A stretch of 64,000 bases of DNA from Citrobacter freundii (GCA_003243445.1 QFQQ01000008.1:1-64000), one strand, 5' to 3'; shown: positions 1 to 9,038, counted from the stretch's first letter. Numbers and translations: made by a program. The notes: a model not told the origin generated them from the letters alone.

Positions 1-312
1 CTCCCTTGTTTAACAGACCATCTGCGCATCTGCGTGTTTTATATCTGCGTAAATCTGCGGGCTCTGTCCGCCGTAGCGACGCGGAGGAGGGAACCTTACG
101 CCATTCATAGATTTGGGTGACGATTAGCCTGAAGGGGAGGTTGGAGGGCCTTACGCCAGGCGGACGAGCTTGTTAGATGGAATTTCACTAATCAACCTCT
201 GATTAAAGAAAGATTTGCGTCATCTGCGGAAGCGGGTGAACGGCTATTCAAAAGATCAGGCAACCGCTGACAGTTGCAGGCAAATCTGCGCGGCCTGCGG
301 GAAGCCGATCTT
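1..312. repeat. Intergenic TCTGCG-rich repeat region (family 2, copy a)
   Basis: The left edge carries no convincing gene. It is filled with reiterated TCTGCG/CGCAGA motifs (for example near 20-60, 220-235 and 285-300) and GCGTAAG-like pieces. The same words recur in inverted arrangement at about 9130-9366 and 41431-41672, so this is probably part of a dispersed intergenic palindrome cut by the window edge or internally degenerate. Confidence 0.5.
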
Positions 313-315
313 CAA

Positions 316-963
316 CTAATTTCTGTTTCCGAACAATAGACTGCCGATCCTTACCATTGTAGACCCTTCTTCGATTGCCAGCCTGTAATCGCCGCTCATC
401 CCCATGGAAAGAATGGTCATATCGGGGTTGATTGACCGGGCTTTGATCAGCAGATTTTTCAATGCATGAAATTCAGACCGTACCAGCGAAAGATCATCGG
501 AGAAGGAGGCCATTCCCATCAGCCCCTTAATGTGTGCATTGGAATATTGGTCAGCGGAAAGAATGGCATTCACTTCGCTCTCATCAAATCCAAATTTTGT
601 TTCTTCCTGCGCGATATGAACCTGGAGTAAGCAATCGATCGTGCGGCTGTTTTTTATTCCCTGTTTGTTGACCTCTTTTAATGTGCTTGCGCTGTCGATA
701 CCATGAATAAGATGCACGAATGGTGCAATGTATTTTACTTTATTGCTTTGCAAATGGCCGATAAAATGCCAGCGGATATCGGCAGGCAGTTGTGGCTGTT
801 TTTCTACCAGTTCCTGCACATAGTTCTCTCCGAAATCACGCTGCCCTGATTCATACAGTGCAAGGATATCGCTGACGGGTTTCAATTTAGAAACAGCGAC
901 AAGTGTTACGCCTGCTTTATCCAGCTCCTCTTTTATTCTTATATAATTATCCCTGTTGACCAT
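316..963 (-). CDS. yggS: YggS family pyridoxal phosphate-binding protein
   Basis: This 215-residue single-domain alanine-racemase-like TIM barrel belongs to the YggS/PROSC/YlmE family. The family binds PLP and maintains vitamin B6 and amino-acid homeostasis in the cytoplasm, with no established catalytic reaction. The PLP lysine sits in AVSKLKP (Lys26). The family blocks FGENYVQE (about 44-51), HFIGHLQSNK (about 66-75) and SMGMSGDYRLAIEEGST near the C terminus are all present. Length is typical. The ATG at 963 gives the usual N terminus. The downstream gene on the other side of a 120-bp spacer, acyl-CoA dehydrogenase, reads the same way but an AT-rich palindrome separates them, so co-transcription is doubtful. 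Confidence 0.93.
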   Translation of the reverse strand: MVNRDNYIRIKEELDKAGVTLVAVSKLKPVSDILALYESGQRDFGENYVQELVEKQPQLPADIRWHFIGHLQSNKVKYIAPFVHLIHGIDSASTLKEVNKQGIKNSRTIDCLLQVHIAQEETKFGFDESEVNAILSADQYSNAHIKGLMGMASFSDDLSLVRSEFHALKNLLIKARSINPDMTILSMGMSGDYRLAIEEGSTMVRIGSLLFGNRN

Positions 964-969
964 TGGTTA

Positions 970-1079
970 AAGTAAAAAGTCAAAAGTAAAAATTAAAAAA
1001 CAATTCATCTGCCATCAGCATGGTTTCTTCTGGCGAAGTCATTTTTTAATTTTGACTTTTGACTTTTTACTTTTTACTT
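970..1079. repeat. AT-rich tandem-unit palindrome (family 3, copy a)
   Basis: The left arm (970-1000) is built of AAAAGTM-like 7-8 bp units ending in AAATTAAAAAA. The right arm (1042-1079) is its imperfect inverted copy. The element fills the spacer between the yggS-type and acyl-CoA dehydrogenase genes. A close relative lies at 10386-10489. Confidence 0.8.
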
Positions 1080-1086
1080 GAAGGTT

Positions 1087-2241
1087 TTATTTCAAAATTG
1101 ACCGGCTTATCACTATCCGCTGCACCTCACTTGTCCCTTCATAGATCTGTGTGATCTTGGCATCGCGCATCAATCTTTCTACGTGATATTCTTTCACATA
1201 ACCGTAGCCACCATGTACCTGGACAGCTTCCGTGGTAGTCCACATAGCAGTTTCCGATGCGAACACTTTTGCCATGGATGAGCTGAGTGTATAATCGATG
1301 TTGTTGTCTTTTTCCCAGGCTGCTTTAAGGCAAAGCAATCTTGCAGCTTCTATGCGGGTAGCCATATCAGCGAGTTTGAATGCAATGGCCTGATGATTTT
1401 TGATCTCCGTACCGAAGGCTTTTCTTGTTTTGGAATATTCTTTTGCCAGTTCGTAGGCACCGCTGGCAATACCCAATGCCTGGGAAGCAATACCGATCCG
1501 GCCGCCGGCAAGGGTTTTCATGGCAAACGTAAATCCGAAGCCATCTTCACCGATCCTGTTTTCTTTGGGTACTTTCACATCGGTAAACATTACAGTGTGG
1601 GTATCGCTGCCGCGGATCCCAAGTTTATTTTCTTTTGCAGCAACCGTTACGCCCGGCCAGTTCTTTTCTACAATAAATACATTGATGCCCTTTGATTTTT
1701 TGGAAGGATCAGTTTGTGCGATAACAAGGTATACAGAGGCAGAGCCGCCATTCGTGATCCAGTTCTTTGTGCCATTGAGCAGGTAATGATCACCTTTATC
1801 TTCCGCAGTGGTGCGTTGCGAAGTGGCATCACTGCCGGCCTCGGGTTCGCTGAGCATAAATGCGCCGATATAGAGTTCGCCGTCTTTGCGTCCCTGCGCA
1901 AGCGGCGTAAGGTATTTTTGTTTTTGCGCTTCATTGGCGTATTGCTGAAGGCCAAAACAAACGAGGCTGTTGTTGACGCTCATACAAACGCTTACGCTTG
2001 CGTCGATCTTTGAGATCTCTTCCATTGCAAGTACATAGCTTACGGTGTCAAGACCACTGCCGCCATAAGCGGGGTCGACCATCATTCCCATAAAGCCGAG
2101 TTCAGCCAGTTTCATGATCTGTTCTTTGGGAAACTGCTGGCGCTCGTCGCGTTCGATCACCCCGGGCAGGCATTCATTGCGCGCAAAATCGCGGGCCGCC
2201 TGCTGGATCATTAATTGTTCTTCTGAAAGTTCAAAAATCAT
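1087..2241 (-). CDS. Acyl-CoA dehydrogenase
   Basis: This 384-residue FAD-dependent enzyme performs alpha,beta-dehydrogenation of an acyl-CoA, passing electrons to electron-transfer flavoprotein. It has the three-part fold: an N-terminal helical domain, a middle beta domain with the signature MLSEPEAGSDA (about 129-139), and a C-terminal helical domain. The catalytic base is Glu368 in YEGTSEVQR, the position used by short/medium-chain and butyryl-CoA-type enzymes. Chain-length preference (butyryl versus branched-chain acyl-CoA) cannot be settled from sequence alone. No ETF gene is adjacent. The ORF has normal length and an ATG start at 2241. Confidence 0.93.
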   Translation of the reverse strand: MIFELSEEQLMIQQAARDFARNECLPGVIERDERQQFPKEQIMKLAELGFMGMMVDPAYGGSGLDTVSYVLAMEEISKIDASVSVCMSVNNSLVCFGLQQYANEAQKQKYLTPLAQGRKDGELYIGAFMLSEPEAGSDATSQRTTAEDKGDHYLLNGTKNWITNGGSASVYLVIAQTDPSKKSKGINVFIVEKNWPGVTVAAKENKLGIRGSDTHTVMFTDVKVPKENRIGEDGFGFTFAMKTLAGGRIGIASQALGIASGAYELAKEYSKTRKAFGTEIKNHQAIAFKLADMATRIEAARLLCLKAAWEKDNNIDYTLSSSMAKVFASETAMWTTTEAVQVHGGYGYVKEYHVERLMRDAKITQIYEGTSEVQRIVISRSILK

Positions 2242-2319
2242 ATAGCAATCTGAGTTTATCTGTTTAAAGCCTAAGATTTAACAGTAATGTCAGCCGGTTA
2301 AGCTACAACCTTCGTACTC

Positions 2320-2380
2320 TCTTACCTTCTTACCGCCTCACCGGTTTAATTTTTACCGGTAAGGCGGTAGGACGGTAAGA
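2320..2380. repeat. Short tandem-unit palindrome (family 5)
   Basis: The two 26-bp arms (2320-2345 and 2355-2380) are inverted copies with about three mismatches. Each is built from TTACC/TTACCG-like units of 7-8 bp, with a 9-nt AT-rich loop. It lies in the 477-bp gap between divergent acyl-CoA dehydrogenase and ccmE. The rest of the gap (about 2390-2650) has no feature I can support. Confidence 0.75.
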
Positions 2381-2652
2381 AAGTCTGCGTAAAAGTCTTT
2401 TCTATTAGTCCCCGGATAACACTTCTGTATTCAAATGACACTGGATAGAAAAGTTCAACAGTTTAAACATGATGCCGCTGCACTGTTTAATCTTTTTGCG
2501 GTCAACGTTAAACAATATTCCGTTAACTAACAAGTGTTATAAGCTTGCGCGAATATAATCCGCTTTTTTTCAAAAAACTTTTCATTCGGCTGAACAAACA
2601 GTCTATACATCCGTTGTTTGGAGAAATCACCGTTTGTGACGGTAATTTGACA

Positions 2653-2660
2653 TAACTTCG
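2653..2660 (+). promoter_or_regulatory. Candidate -7 box for ccmE
   Basis: TAACTTCG matches the Bacteroidota -7 consensus TAnnTTTG at all but one fixed position. A TTTG 16 bp upstream could be the -33 element, though that spacing is short. The start codon of ccmE is about 60 bp downstream. Confidence 0.4.
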
Positions 2661-2718
2661 CGGAGTTTGCCGATCCATAAAGAGGCGGACTGATTAGCGA
2701 AATAAACCCCAAAGCCGG

Positions 2719-3147
2719 ATGAAAAAGGTCCATATCATTTTACTTGTCGGAATTGCTGCAACGATCGCGGTATTGATCAGTTTTTTACAGAATACAAGCA
2801 CTTATGATACGGTGGACACTGCAATGTCCAAACCCGGCAAGTTCGTTCACCTGATGGCGCGTTGGGACAAAACCGCTCCTCTCGAATACGACGCACTGAA
2901 AAATCCCAATTATTTAAGCTTTACTGCTGTGGATACGTTGGGTAAATCAGTAAAGGTGATCTATCATCAACCCAAGCCCGAAAATTTTGAGATCAGCGAA
3001 AGGCTGGTATTAAAAGGAAAATACCAGGATGGCCTTTTTGATTGCCAGAGCATTCAAACAAAATGCCCTTCCAAATACAAGGATGATATGGAAGCGGCGA
3101 AGAAGAATGTACAGGTGACGCAGGCGAGCACTGATCCGAAATATTGA
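2719..3147 (+). CDS. ccmE: Cytochrome c maturation protein CcmE (CxxxY variant)
   Basis: This 142-residue periplasmic heme chaperone of the system I cytochrome c pathway is anchored by one N-terminal membrane segment (about residues 5-23) and followed by an OB-fold beta domain. Classical CcmE binds heme through a His in an HxxxY motif. Here the equivalent C-terminal site reads CPSKY (Cys116, Tyr120), the cysteine variant known from archaea and some other bacteria. CcmE passes heme to CcmF, whose gene follows directly. The two genes are separated by 168 bp that contain a long hairpin. No ccmA, ccmB, ccmC or ccmH is in the window. Confidence 0.88.
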   Translation: MKKVHIILLVGIAATIAVLISFLQNTSTYDTVDTAMSKPGKFVHLMARWDKTAPLEYDALKNPNYLSFTAVDTLGKSVKVIYHQPKPENFEISERLVLKGKYQDGLFDCQSIQTKCPSKYKDDMEAAKKNVQVTQASTDPKY

Positions 3148-3156
3148 TATAGATGG

Positions 3157-3254
3157 AAGTGAAGGTTCCAAACGTTTCAGAAGTTCCATAGGTTCCAAAG
3201 GCTCATAAACCTCTGAAACCTATGGAACGTCTGGAACCTCTGAAACTTTCACTT
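3157..3254. repeat. 9-bp-unit palindrome, copy A (ccmE-ccmF spacer)
   Basis: Two 45-bp arms (3157-3201 and 3210-3254) face each other across an 8-nt loop and agree at most positions. Arms consist of GTTYCANA-type 9-bp units flanked by AAGTGAA/TTCACTT, which is seen only in this copy. It lacks the TACCGC core of other copies. A transcript across ccmE-ccmF would fold it into a long hairpin. Confidence 0.85.
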
Positions 3255-3315
3255 GCTGGTAAACGATACACCAAACCGTATCACTCCACTTTTTCACTAA
3301 AACAGCTTTTTCCTG

Positions 3316-5943
3316 ATGGACTACATTGGCGAGGACCGCTTTTCCGGAAATCTGGGTCATTTCTTTATCGTTCTTTCATTGGTTGCTTCCCTTGTAGCCA
3401 GCTTCTCTTACTTCAAAGCCGTGCAGAATGCGTCTACGATCGATGGCGGCCATTGGAAAAAACTGGCAAGGATCGCTTTTCTGACGGAAGTGTTCTCCGT
3501 GCTTTCCATTTTTGTGATCCTGTTCTTTCTGATCTATAATCACCGTTTCGAATACAAATATGTCTGGCAACACAGCAGCCGTTCACTCGAAGTGAAATAC
3601 CTGCTGAGCTGTTTCTGGGAAGGTCAGGAAGGAAGTACGCTGTTATGGAGTATCTGGCATTGTGTGCTGGGTTTGATACTGATCAAGACTTCAAAGACAT
3701 GGGAAGCTCCGGTGATGACCGTCGTGAGCTTTGTACAGTTCTGCCTGGCTACCATGCTTACGGGCCTTTATGTATTCGGATGGAGAATGGGTTCCAATCC
3801 ATTCCTGTTATTGCGTGATTCCGGTGTGCTGGATAATGCTCCGATCGTGCATATGAACAGCGATATTACACAGCCATTCCGCCAGGATTACCTCAGCTTT
3901 ATCAAGGATGGAAATGACCTGAATCCATTGCTGCAGAACTACTGGATGGTGATACACCCGCCTGTATTGTTCCTTGGTTTTGCGTCTACGGTTGTTCCGT
4001 TTGCATTTGCTATAGCTGCGCTGTGGACAAAACGTTTTTCAGACTGGGTAAAACCTGTTCTTCCCTGGGCGCTTTTCTCCCTGGCTTTTCTTGGTGTGGG
4101 TATTATGATGGGTGCTGCATGGGCATACGAATCGCTGACCTTTGGTGGTTACTGGGCCTGGGACCCGGTGGAAAATGCTTCACTCGTTCCGTGGCTGATA
4201 CTGGTGGCGGGCATTCACACCTTACTGATCTATAAACACAGCGGTCATTCGTTGCGATCAGCCTTTCTCTTCATGATCCTGACATTCATCTTTATCCTCT
4301 ATTCCACCTTCCTTACAAAGAGCGGTATACTGGGTGAATCTTCTGTGCATGCGTTCACTGATACAGGTATGAACGGACAATTGCTGCTGCTGATGTACCT
4401 GTTCGCCTGGTTGTCTCCTGTGCTGGCTGCTCCTACCCGTTCACGCCGCTTACTGATCGGTCTGACCGGTATTGTATTACTTATTGTTGCAAGATCAGCT
4501 GAAACCCTGAACCTTGCTATCGCGGGAAAATCGATCGCTCCCGTTGTTGCTTTCCTGGCGATCATAACCGGACTTATATTCCTGATCTATGAGATCCAGA
4601 AACAGGTGCCGGCCATTGCAAAAGAAGAAGCAACTTCTTCGCGTGAGTTCTGGATGTTCATCGGTTCGCTCGTGTTCTTCCTTACTGCGATCGTGATCAG
4701 TGCCAAAACATCATTGCCGGTATTCAATAAAGTATTCGGGACAAAGATTGCTGCTCCTGAAGATGAGGAGTTTGCCTATAACCAGATACAGATCCACGTG
4801 GCGATCATCATCGGTGTGCTAACCGCGATCGTACAATATCTCCGTTATAAAAGTACTACGGCTGCTTTCTTCTGGAAAAAGATCTGGATCCCGACGATCA
4901 TATCGATTCTTACTGCTACGGCGATATTGTATTTTGGTAATATTAACTATCAGACGCACGGCCTCGGCTATCTTGGTGCGATCTGGCTTGCGATCGCCGG
5001 TGCTGTGTATGCCATTATTGCAAATGCAGCTTTTATATGGATCGGGTTTAAAGGAAAACTGCGGTTTACCGGCGGATCTGTTTCGCACGTTGGTTTCGGG
5101 CTGGTATTGTTAGGCATCCTGATCTCTTCTTCCAAGAAAGAGATCCTTTCAAAGAATACAAGTGGTATTGCGATCGAATTTGGAAAGGAAAGCAAAGAAA
5201 AAACCGGTGAGAACCTGACCCTGGTGAAAGGTTACCCAATGAAAATGGGTAAATATGATGTCACCTATGTAAAAGATTCTGCGCACCCGAAGAAAGAGCA
5301 ATGGTATTACTTCATTCATTTCAAAAGCCGCGAGGATAAGGAAGAATTTACATTGACGCCAAATGCGTTTGTGAATTATAAAGGAAACGAGGGATTGATG
5401 GCAAACCCTGATTCCAGGCATTACCTGGATCATGATGTGTTTACCTATATCTCTGCGCTTTCAAAAAATGACGCGAGCCAGGATACCTCGAAATTTGTAA
5501 GTCACCCCGTAAAGGAAGGCGACAGCATTTTCTATTCAAAAGGGTTTTTGATCCTGGAAAAACTTTCCAGCCGCGACAGTCTGCCTTTTGAGGGCTTCAA
5601 ACCCGGCGATCGCGCGACGGTAGCAACTATTGGCGTGCATGCGATCAACCGCAGCGGGTATACTGCCGAAGCGTTGCTTATCAACCAGGGCGGCACAACG
5701 CTGGCGCTGCCTGATACCGTGACTTCCGAAAGCCTGATCGTGCGTTTGAACAGCGTTGACAGCACCGGAAAAGCGGACATTGGCGTAAAAGAATCGAGCG
5801 CGGTACTGGAATATGTGACACTGAAAGCTTACAAATTCCCATATATCAAAATCTTATGGTTGGGAATTTTCGTAACTGCCATTGGGATTTTCATGAGCAT
5901 GGCGCACAGGATCCGGCTGAACCGTCAGTTGCGGAAAGTATAA
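3316..5943 (+). CDS. ccmF: Cytochrome c maturation heme lyase CcmF
   Basis: This 875-residue polytopic membrane protein catalyses heme attachment to apocytochrome c, taking heme from holo-CcmE. There are many hydrophobic spans through about residue 580, then a large periplasmic domain (about 600-840) and a final membrane segment. The tryptophan-rich heme-handling WWD motif WAWDPVENAS is at about 278-287, preceded by conserved His (IHPPVLFLGF). Length is larger than the roughly 650 residues of proteobacterial CcmF because of the C-terminal periplasmic part, as I recall for Bacteroidota homologues. Start ATG 3316 gives the expected GxLGHFF N terminus. Its neighbour is ccmE, the functional partner. 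Confidence 0.93.
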   Translation: MDYIGEDRFSGNLGHFFIVLSLVASLVASFSYFKAVQNASTIDGGHWKKLARIAFLTEVFSVLSIFVILFFLIYNHRFEYKYVWQHSSRSLEVKYLLSCFWEGQEGSTLLWSIWHCVLGLILIKTSKTWEAPVMTVVSFVQFCLATMLTGLYVFGWRMGSNPFLLLRDSGVLDNAPIVHMNSDITQPFRQDYLSFIKDGNDLNPLLQNYWMVIHPPVLFLGFASTVVPFAFAIAALWTKRFSDWVKPVLPWALFSLAFLGVGIMMGAAWAYESLTFGGYWAWDPVENASLVPWLILVAGIHTLLIYKHSGHSLRSAFLFMILTFIFILYSTFLTKSGILGESSVHAFTDTGMNGQLLLLMYLFAWLSPVLAAPTRSRRLLIGLTGIVLLIVARSAETLNLAIAGKSIAPVVAFLAIITGLIFLIYEIQKQVPAIAKEEATSSREFWMFIGSLVFFLTAIVISAKTSLPVFNKVFGTKIAAPEDEEFAYNQIQIHVAIIIGVLTAIVQYLRYKSTTAAFFWKKIWIPTIISILTATAILYFGNINYQTHGLGYLGAIWLAIAGAVYAIIANAAFIWIGFKGKLRFTGGSVSHVGFGLVLLGILISSSKKEILSKNTSGIAIEFGKESKEKTGENLTLVKGYPMKMGKYDVTYVKDSAHPKKEQWYYFIHFKSREDKEEFTLTPNAFVNYKGNEGLMANPDSRHYLDHDVFTYISALSKNDASQDTSKFVSHPVKEGDSIFYSKGFLILEKLSSRDSLPFEGFKPGDRATVATIGVHAINRSGYTAEALLINQGGTTLALPDTVTSESLIVRLNSVDSTGKADIGVKESSAVLEYVTLKAYKFPYIKILWLGIFVTAIGIFMSMAHRIRLNRQLRKV

Positions 5944-5995
5944 TTTTCACATTTTCACAACAACACTGACACGATCTTAACGGTCTTTGCCGTCA

Positions 5996-6003
5996 TAGCT
6001 TTG
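5996..6003 (+). promoter_or_regulatory. -7 box upstream of the DUF4294 gene
   Basis: TAGCTTTG is a perfect TAnnTTTG match, ending 21 bp before the ATG at 6025. It favours that ATG over the upstream TTG at 6001, which overlaps the box. Confidence 0.55.
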
Positions 6004-6024
6004 TTTTGTACATTTATAAGCCAC

Positions 6025-6720
6025 ATGTCGCGAAAGCCGTTATACCTGATCACCTTTTTTTTCCTGGCCCTAACCCTGTTCCTGTCAACAGCATCAAGTG
6101 CCCAGGAAGAGACGCCGCCTGCAGGTACGGATACCATTCCTCCCATGCCTTCTTTTGCGGAGCGTTCCAAAAAATGGGGACCAAACGATACGATCATCAC
6201 CGAAGCTGTCTGGTACAATCGCGAAATGCTTTCTTACCATGAAGAGGGAATGGTCTGGATCTCCAATCTTTCCCCCGAGAAATTGGAGAAGTACAAGCAG
6301 GAATGGACAAGGCTTCGTAACGCCGTGTATGTAACCTATCCTTATGCACGCGTAGCCGGCGCAACGATCAATGACATCAATGCAAAAGCCGCGACGCTTT
6401 CCAAAAAAGAAAGAAAACAATACATCAAGTCCCGCGAAAAAGAGCTGCGTAAACAGTTTACTGAGCCGCTTTCCAACCTGTCCGTCTACCAGGGCAAGGT
6501 GTTGATGAAGCTCATTAACCGCCAGACCGGCAACAATTGCTACGAGATCATCAAAGAATACAAGGGCGGAGTCAATGCCCGCCTCTATCAAACGGTCGCC
6601 TTTTTCGTCGGCGGCAACCTCAAACAGAAATGGGACCTCAGCGACAAAACTGACAGGCAGATAGAAAGTTTTGTGAGGGAGATTGATGGGGCGTGGTATG
6701 GGAATCCGTATCGGAAATAA
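6025..6720 (+). CDS. DUF4294 domain-containing secreted protein
   Basis: The product is 231 residues with a clear signal peptide (hydrophobic run about 5-22, ending ASSAQ). The mature part is hydrophilic and mixed alpha/beta, containing a block about residues 80-215 that I recognise as the Bacteroidota-specific DUF4294 family, including a Lys/Glu-rich helix (about 115-140) and QTGNNCYEIIKEYKGG. Its function is unknown. It is predicted periplasmic or outer-membrane associated. I chose the ATG at 6025 because it starts the signal peptide and follows the -7 box. It has no operon partner: ccmF ends 81 bp upstream and a palindrome follows. Confidence 0.8.
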   Translation: MSRKPLYLITFFFLALTLFLSTASSAQEETPPAGTDTIPPMPSFAERSKKWGPNDTIITEAVWYNREMLSYHEEGMVWISNLSPEKLEKYKQEWTRLRNAVYVTYPYARVAGATINDINAKAATLSKKERKQYIKSREKELRKQFTEPLSNLSVYQGKVLMKLINRQTGNNCYEIIKEYKGGVNARLYQTVAFFVGGNLKQKWDLSDKTDRQIESFVREIDGAWYGNPYRK

Positions 6721-6730
6721 ATTGATGTGT

Positions 6731-6883
6731 GAGCGATGATCGATGTTGGATGGTCGATGGTCGACATCTATTCGAATGATACACGAAAATCGAATATCTC
6801 TGTATTCAGGCTGTGTATTTTAGGCTTCGACCTGCGGAGCTCGATCATCCAACATCGAACATCGGCCATCTATCATCCAGCTC
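6731..6883. repeat. GATGKTSGATGG-unit palindrome (family 4, copy a)
   Basis: The left arm (about 6731-6764) repeats 7-bp units such as GATGTTG and GATGGTC. The right arm (6841-6883) is the inverted version. The middle contains unrelated sequence. It sits between the DUF4294 gene and the bshB1 promoter. A second member lies at 43001-43134. Confidence 0.75.
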
Positions 6884-6904
6884 CAAAAATCCCGCTATTC
6901 ACGC

Positions 6905-6912
6905 TATTTTTG
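6905..6912 (+). promoter_or_regulatory. -7 box of bshB1, probable leaderless transcript
   Basis: TATTTTTG is a perfect -7 match, followed by CGCC and then the ATG. In this promoter class the start point lies a few bases past the box, which would put +1 at or next to the A of the start codon. Confidence 0.6.
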
Positions 6913-6916
6913 CGCC

Positions 6917-7654
6917 ATGAAAACAGACATCCTCGCCATAGGCGTACACCCCGATGATATCGAACTGGGTTGCGCTGGCACTTTAATCAATGAAATAAGA
7001 AGTGGGAAGACGGCTGCGATCGTGGATCTGACGCAGGGTGAACTTGGAACACGCGGAACGGTGGAGACAAGATATACAGAGGCGGCAGATGCAGCAAAGA
7101 TCATGGGCGTGGTGGAAAGAGAGAACCTGAAAATGCGGGACGGCTTTTTTAAGAATGATGAGAGTCACCAGCTTGAACTGATCCGGGCCATCAGGCATTA
7201 CAGACCGGAGATCGTGCTGGGCAATGTGTTGCATGACCGCCATCCGGATCATGGCCGCGCAGGACACCTGATCAGCGATGCCTGCTTTCTTTCAGGACTT
7301 GCCAGGATCGAGACCACCGGAAAGGACGGGAAAGCGCAGGAAAAATGGAGGCCGAAGTACTTCCTGCAGTATATGCAGGACTGGTATCATGAACCCGATC
7401 TGCTGATCGATATCAGCGAGGCATTTGAGACCAAAATGCAGGCGATCCGGGCCTATGCCACACAGTTCCATACCGGCAATAACAGCACGGACGGCCCGCA
7501 GACCTATATCTCAACACCGGACTTCCTCGATAGCGTTGTCGCCCGGGCAAGGATGCTCGGTAAACGCATCGGTGTAAAGTATGCCGAAGGGTTCACCACC
7601 GATAAAAAGATAGGCATCCGGAACCTGGACGCATTGATCCAGAATGAGACCTGA
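6917..7654 (+). CDS. bshB1: Bacillithiol biosynthesis deacetylase BshB1
   Basis: This 245-residue LmbE/PIG-L-family zinc deacetylase removes the acetyl group from GlcNAc-malate, the second step of bacillithiol synthesis. The zinc-binding motif HPDD is at residues 11-14 and the second motif HPDH at about 109-112. The C-terminal region with LLIDISEAFETKMQAI is characteristic of BshB1 rather than other PIG-L enzymes. bshC (39627-41228) and a bacillithiol-transferase-type gene (20701-21243) are also in the window, which supports the assignment. The glycosyltransferase bshA is not seen. The start ATG sits four bases after a -7 box. Confidence 0.93.
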   Translation: MKTDILAIGVHPDDIELGCAGTLINEIRSGKTAAIVDLTQGELGTRGTVETRYTEAADAAKIMGVVERENLKMRDGFFKNDESHQLELIRAIRHYRPEIVLGNVLHDRHPDHGRAGHLISDACFLSGLARIETTGKDGKAQEKWRPKYFLQYMQDWYHEPDLLIDISEAFETKMQAIRAYATQFHTGNNSTDGPQTYISTPDFLDSVVARARMLGKRIGVKYAEGFTTDKKIGIRNLDALIQNET

Positions 7655-7684
7655 TCTTTACAAGGTAGGTTTTATCATAATACA

Positions 7685-7722
7685 AGCGAAAGAGCAGATC
7701 AGGTCTGCTCTCTCGTTATTAT
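7685..7722 (+). terminator. Probable rho-independent terminator after bshB1
   Basis: A 12-bp stem (7687-7698 with 7704-7715, one mismatch) with a 5-nt loop is followed by the modest T-rich tract TTATTATTT. It lies 30 bp after the bshB1 stop codon. Confidence 0.55.
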
Positions 7723-7896
7723 TTGATGAATTTTCACTTCCGGGCAATTGAATGGAGCTATCCGGGCGTTATGCTGTTCTTGTTGGCAGAATCCTTGCTA
7801 TAGTTGAACCGAAAATGATCAGCATCATTATTTTATAACATGATTAATATCATACAGGTTTTACAGGTTTATGAATGTTTTGTGATGAACTTGATC

Positions 7897-7904
7897 TAAC
7901 TTCG
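7897..7904 (+). promoter_or_regulatory. Candidate -7 box for fatty acid desaturase
   Basis: TAACTTCG, with one mismatch to TAnnTTTG, lies 26 bp before the ATG at 7931. The identical octamer precedes ccmE. A TTTTG lies about 14 bp upstream. Confidence 0.4.
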
Positions 7905-7930
7905 CGTACTTAATTCATTAAAATTCTGCC

Positions 7931-9013
7931 ATGTCCAGTCCAAAGTTTCCCAAGATCCCAGTTTCCTTCCACGGAGAATTGAAAAAGAGGATCGCGGAAT
8001 ATTTCAAACAAAAAGGGAAGGCCCAAACCGGTAATTTCAGATTGTATCTGAAAGCAGGTATCCTTGTATTGGGTCTTCTGGCGATCTATACGCACCTTGT
8101 GTTCTTCACTCCTCCGGCTGTTTGGGCGATCGCTGAAAGCGTGTTGCTTGGAGGTCTGATCGCTTCTATAGGCTTCAATGTGATGCACGATGGTGCCCAC
8201 GGCAGTTTCAGCAAATATAAATGGGTGAACAGCGCTGCGTCGAACATTGCCAATTTTCTCGGCGCAAGCCAGCATATGTGGAAGACAAAGCACAATGTGA
8301 TCCACCATACGTATACCAATATTCATGGTGTGGATGATGACATTGAAGCACGTCCTTTCCTTCGCCTTTGCGATGAGCAGGAGCATTTGAAATTCCATAA
8401 GTATCAGCACGTGTATTTTCCTGCAGCGTATTCGCTGTTATACATCTGGTGGATATTTGTTACTGACTATAAAAAATATTTCACACTCCGGATCGGCGAA
8501 ATCCCCCTGAAGAAAATGACGCTGAAAGAGCATTTGCTTTTCTGGTTCTACAAAGCAGCTCATATCTTCATTTTTGTTGCGATGCCCATCTATATGGTTG
8601 GATTTGTTCCCTGGGTGATCGGCTTCTTCACAATGGCACTTGTTGCCGGATTCGTTCTCAGCATCGTATTCCAGCTTGCTCACACTGTTGAGCACACGCA
8701 TTTCCCATTGCCTGATAATGCAACCGGGAAAATGGAAGATGAATGGGCGATCCATCAGCTTAAAACAACAGCGAACTTTGCAACACGCAACAGAGTTGTA
8801 AGCTGGCTGGTTGGTGGCCTGAACTTCCAGGTAGAACATCACCTGTTCCCTAAGATCTCTCACGTACACTACCCTGCTATCAGCAAGATCATTAAAAAGG
8901 CTTGCCAGGAGTATGGAATTCAGTATATCGAATACAGCCGCGTTCGTTATGCGGTTGCTTCACATGTGTCGTTCCTGCGCCAGATGGGAAGAAACGTGGG
9001 ACATTCTCATTAA
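7931..9013 (+). CDS. Membrane fatty acid desaturase (front-end/linoleoyl-CoA desaturase-like)
   Basis: This 360-residue integral membrane di-iron desaturase introduces a double bond into an acyl-lipid or acyl-CoA. The three histidine boxes are visible: HDGAHG (about 86-91), HNVIHH (about 121-126) and QVEHH (about 300-304). The glutamine-first third box is typical of delta-5/delta-6 front-end desaturases. There is no fused cytochrome b5 domain, so an external electron donor is needed. Several membrane spans lie between the boxes. Regiospecificity cannot be deduced. It is monocistronic: a promoter-like box precedes it and a strong terminator follows. Confidence 0.9.
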   Translation: MSSPKFPKIPVSFHGELKKRIAEYFKQKGKAQTGNFRLYLKAGILVLGLLAIYTHLVFFTPPAVWAIAESVLLGGLIASIGFNVMHDGAHGSFSKYKWVNSAASNIANFLGASQHMWKTKHNVIHHTYTNIHGVDDDIEARPFLRLCDEQEHLKFHKYQHVYFPAAYSLLYIWWIFVTDYKKYFTLRIGEIPLKKMTLKEHLLFWFYKAAHIFIFVAMPIYMVGFVPWVIGFFTMALVAGFVLSIVFQLAHTVEHTHFPLPDNATGKMEDEWAIHQLKTTANFATRNRVVSWLVGGLNFQVEHHLFPKISHVHYPAISKIIKKACQEYGIQYIEYSRVRYAVASHVSFLRQMGRNVGHSH

Positions 9014-9038
9014 CATAAATTATTTGCGGATAGATGAA

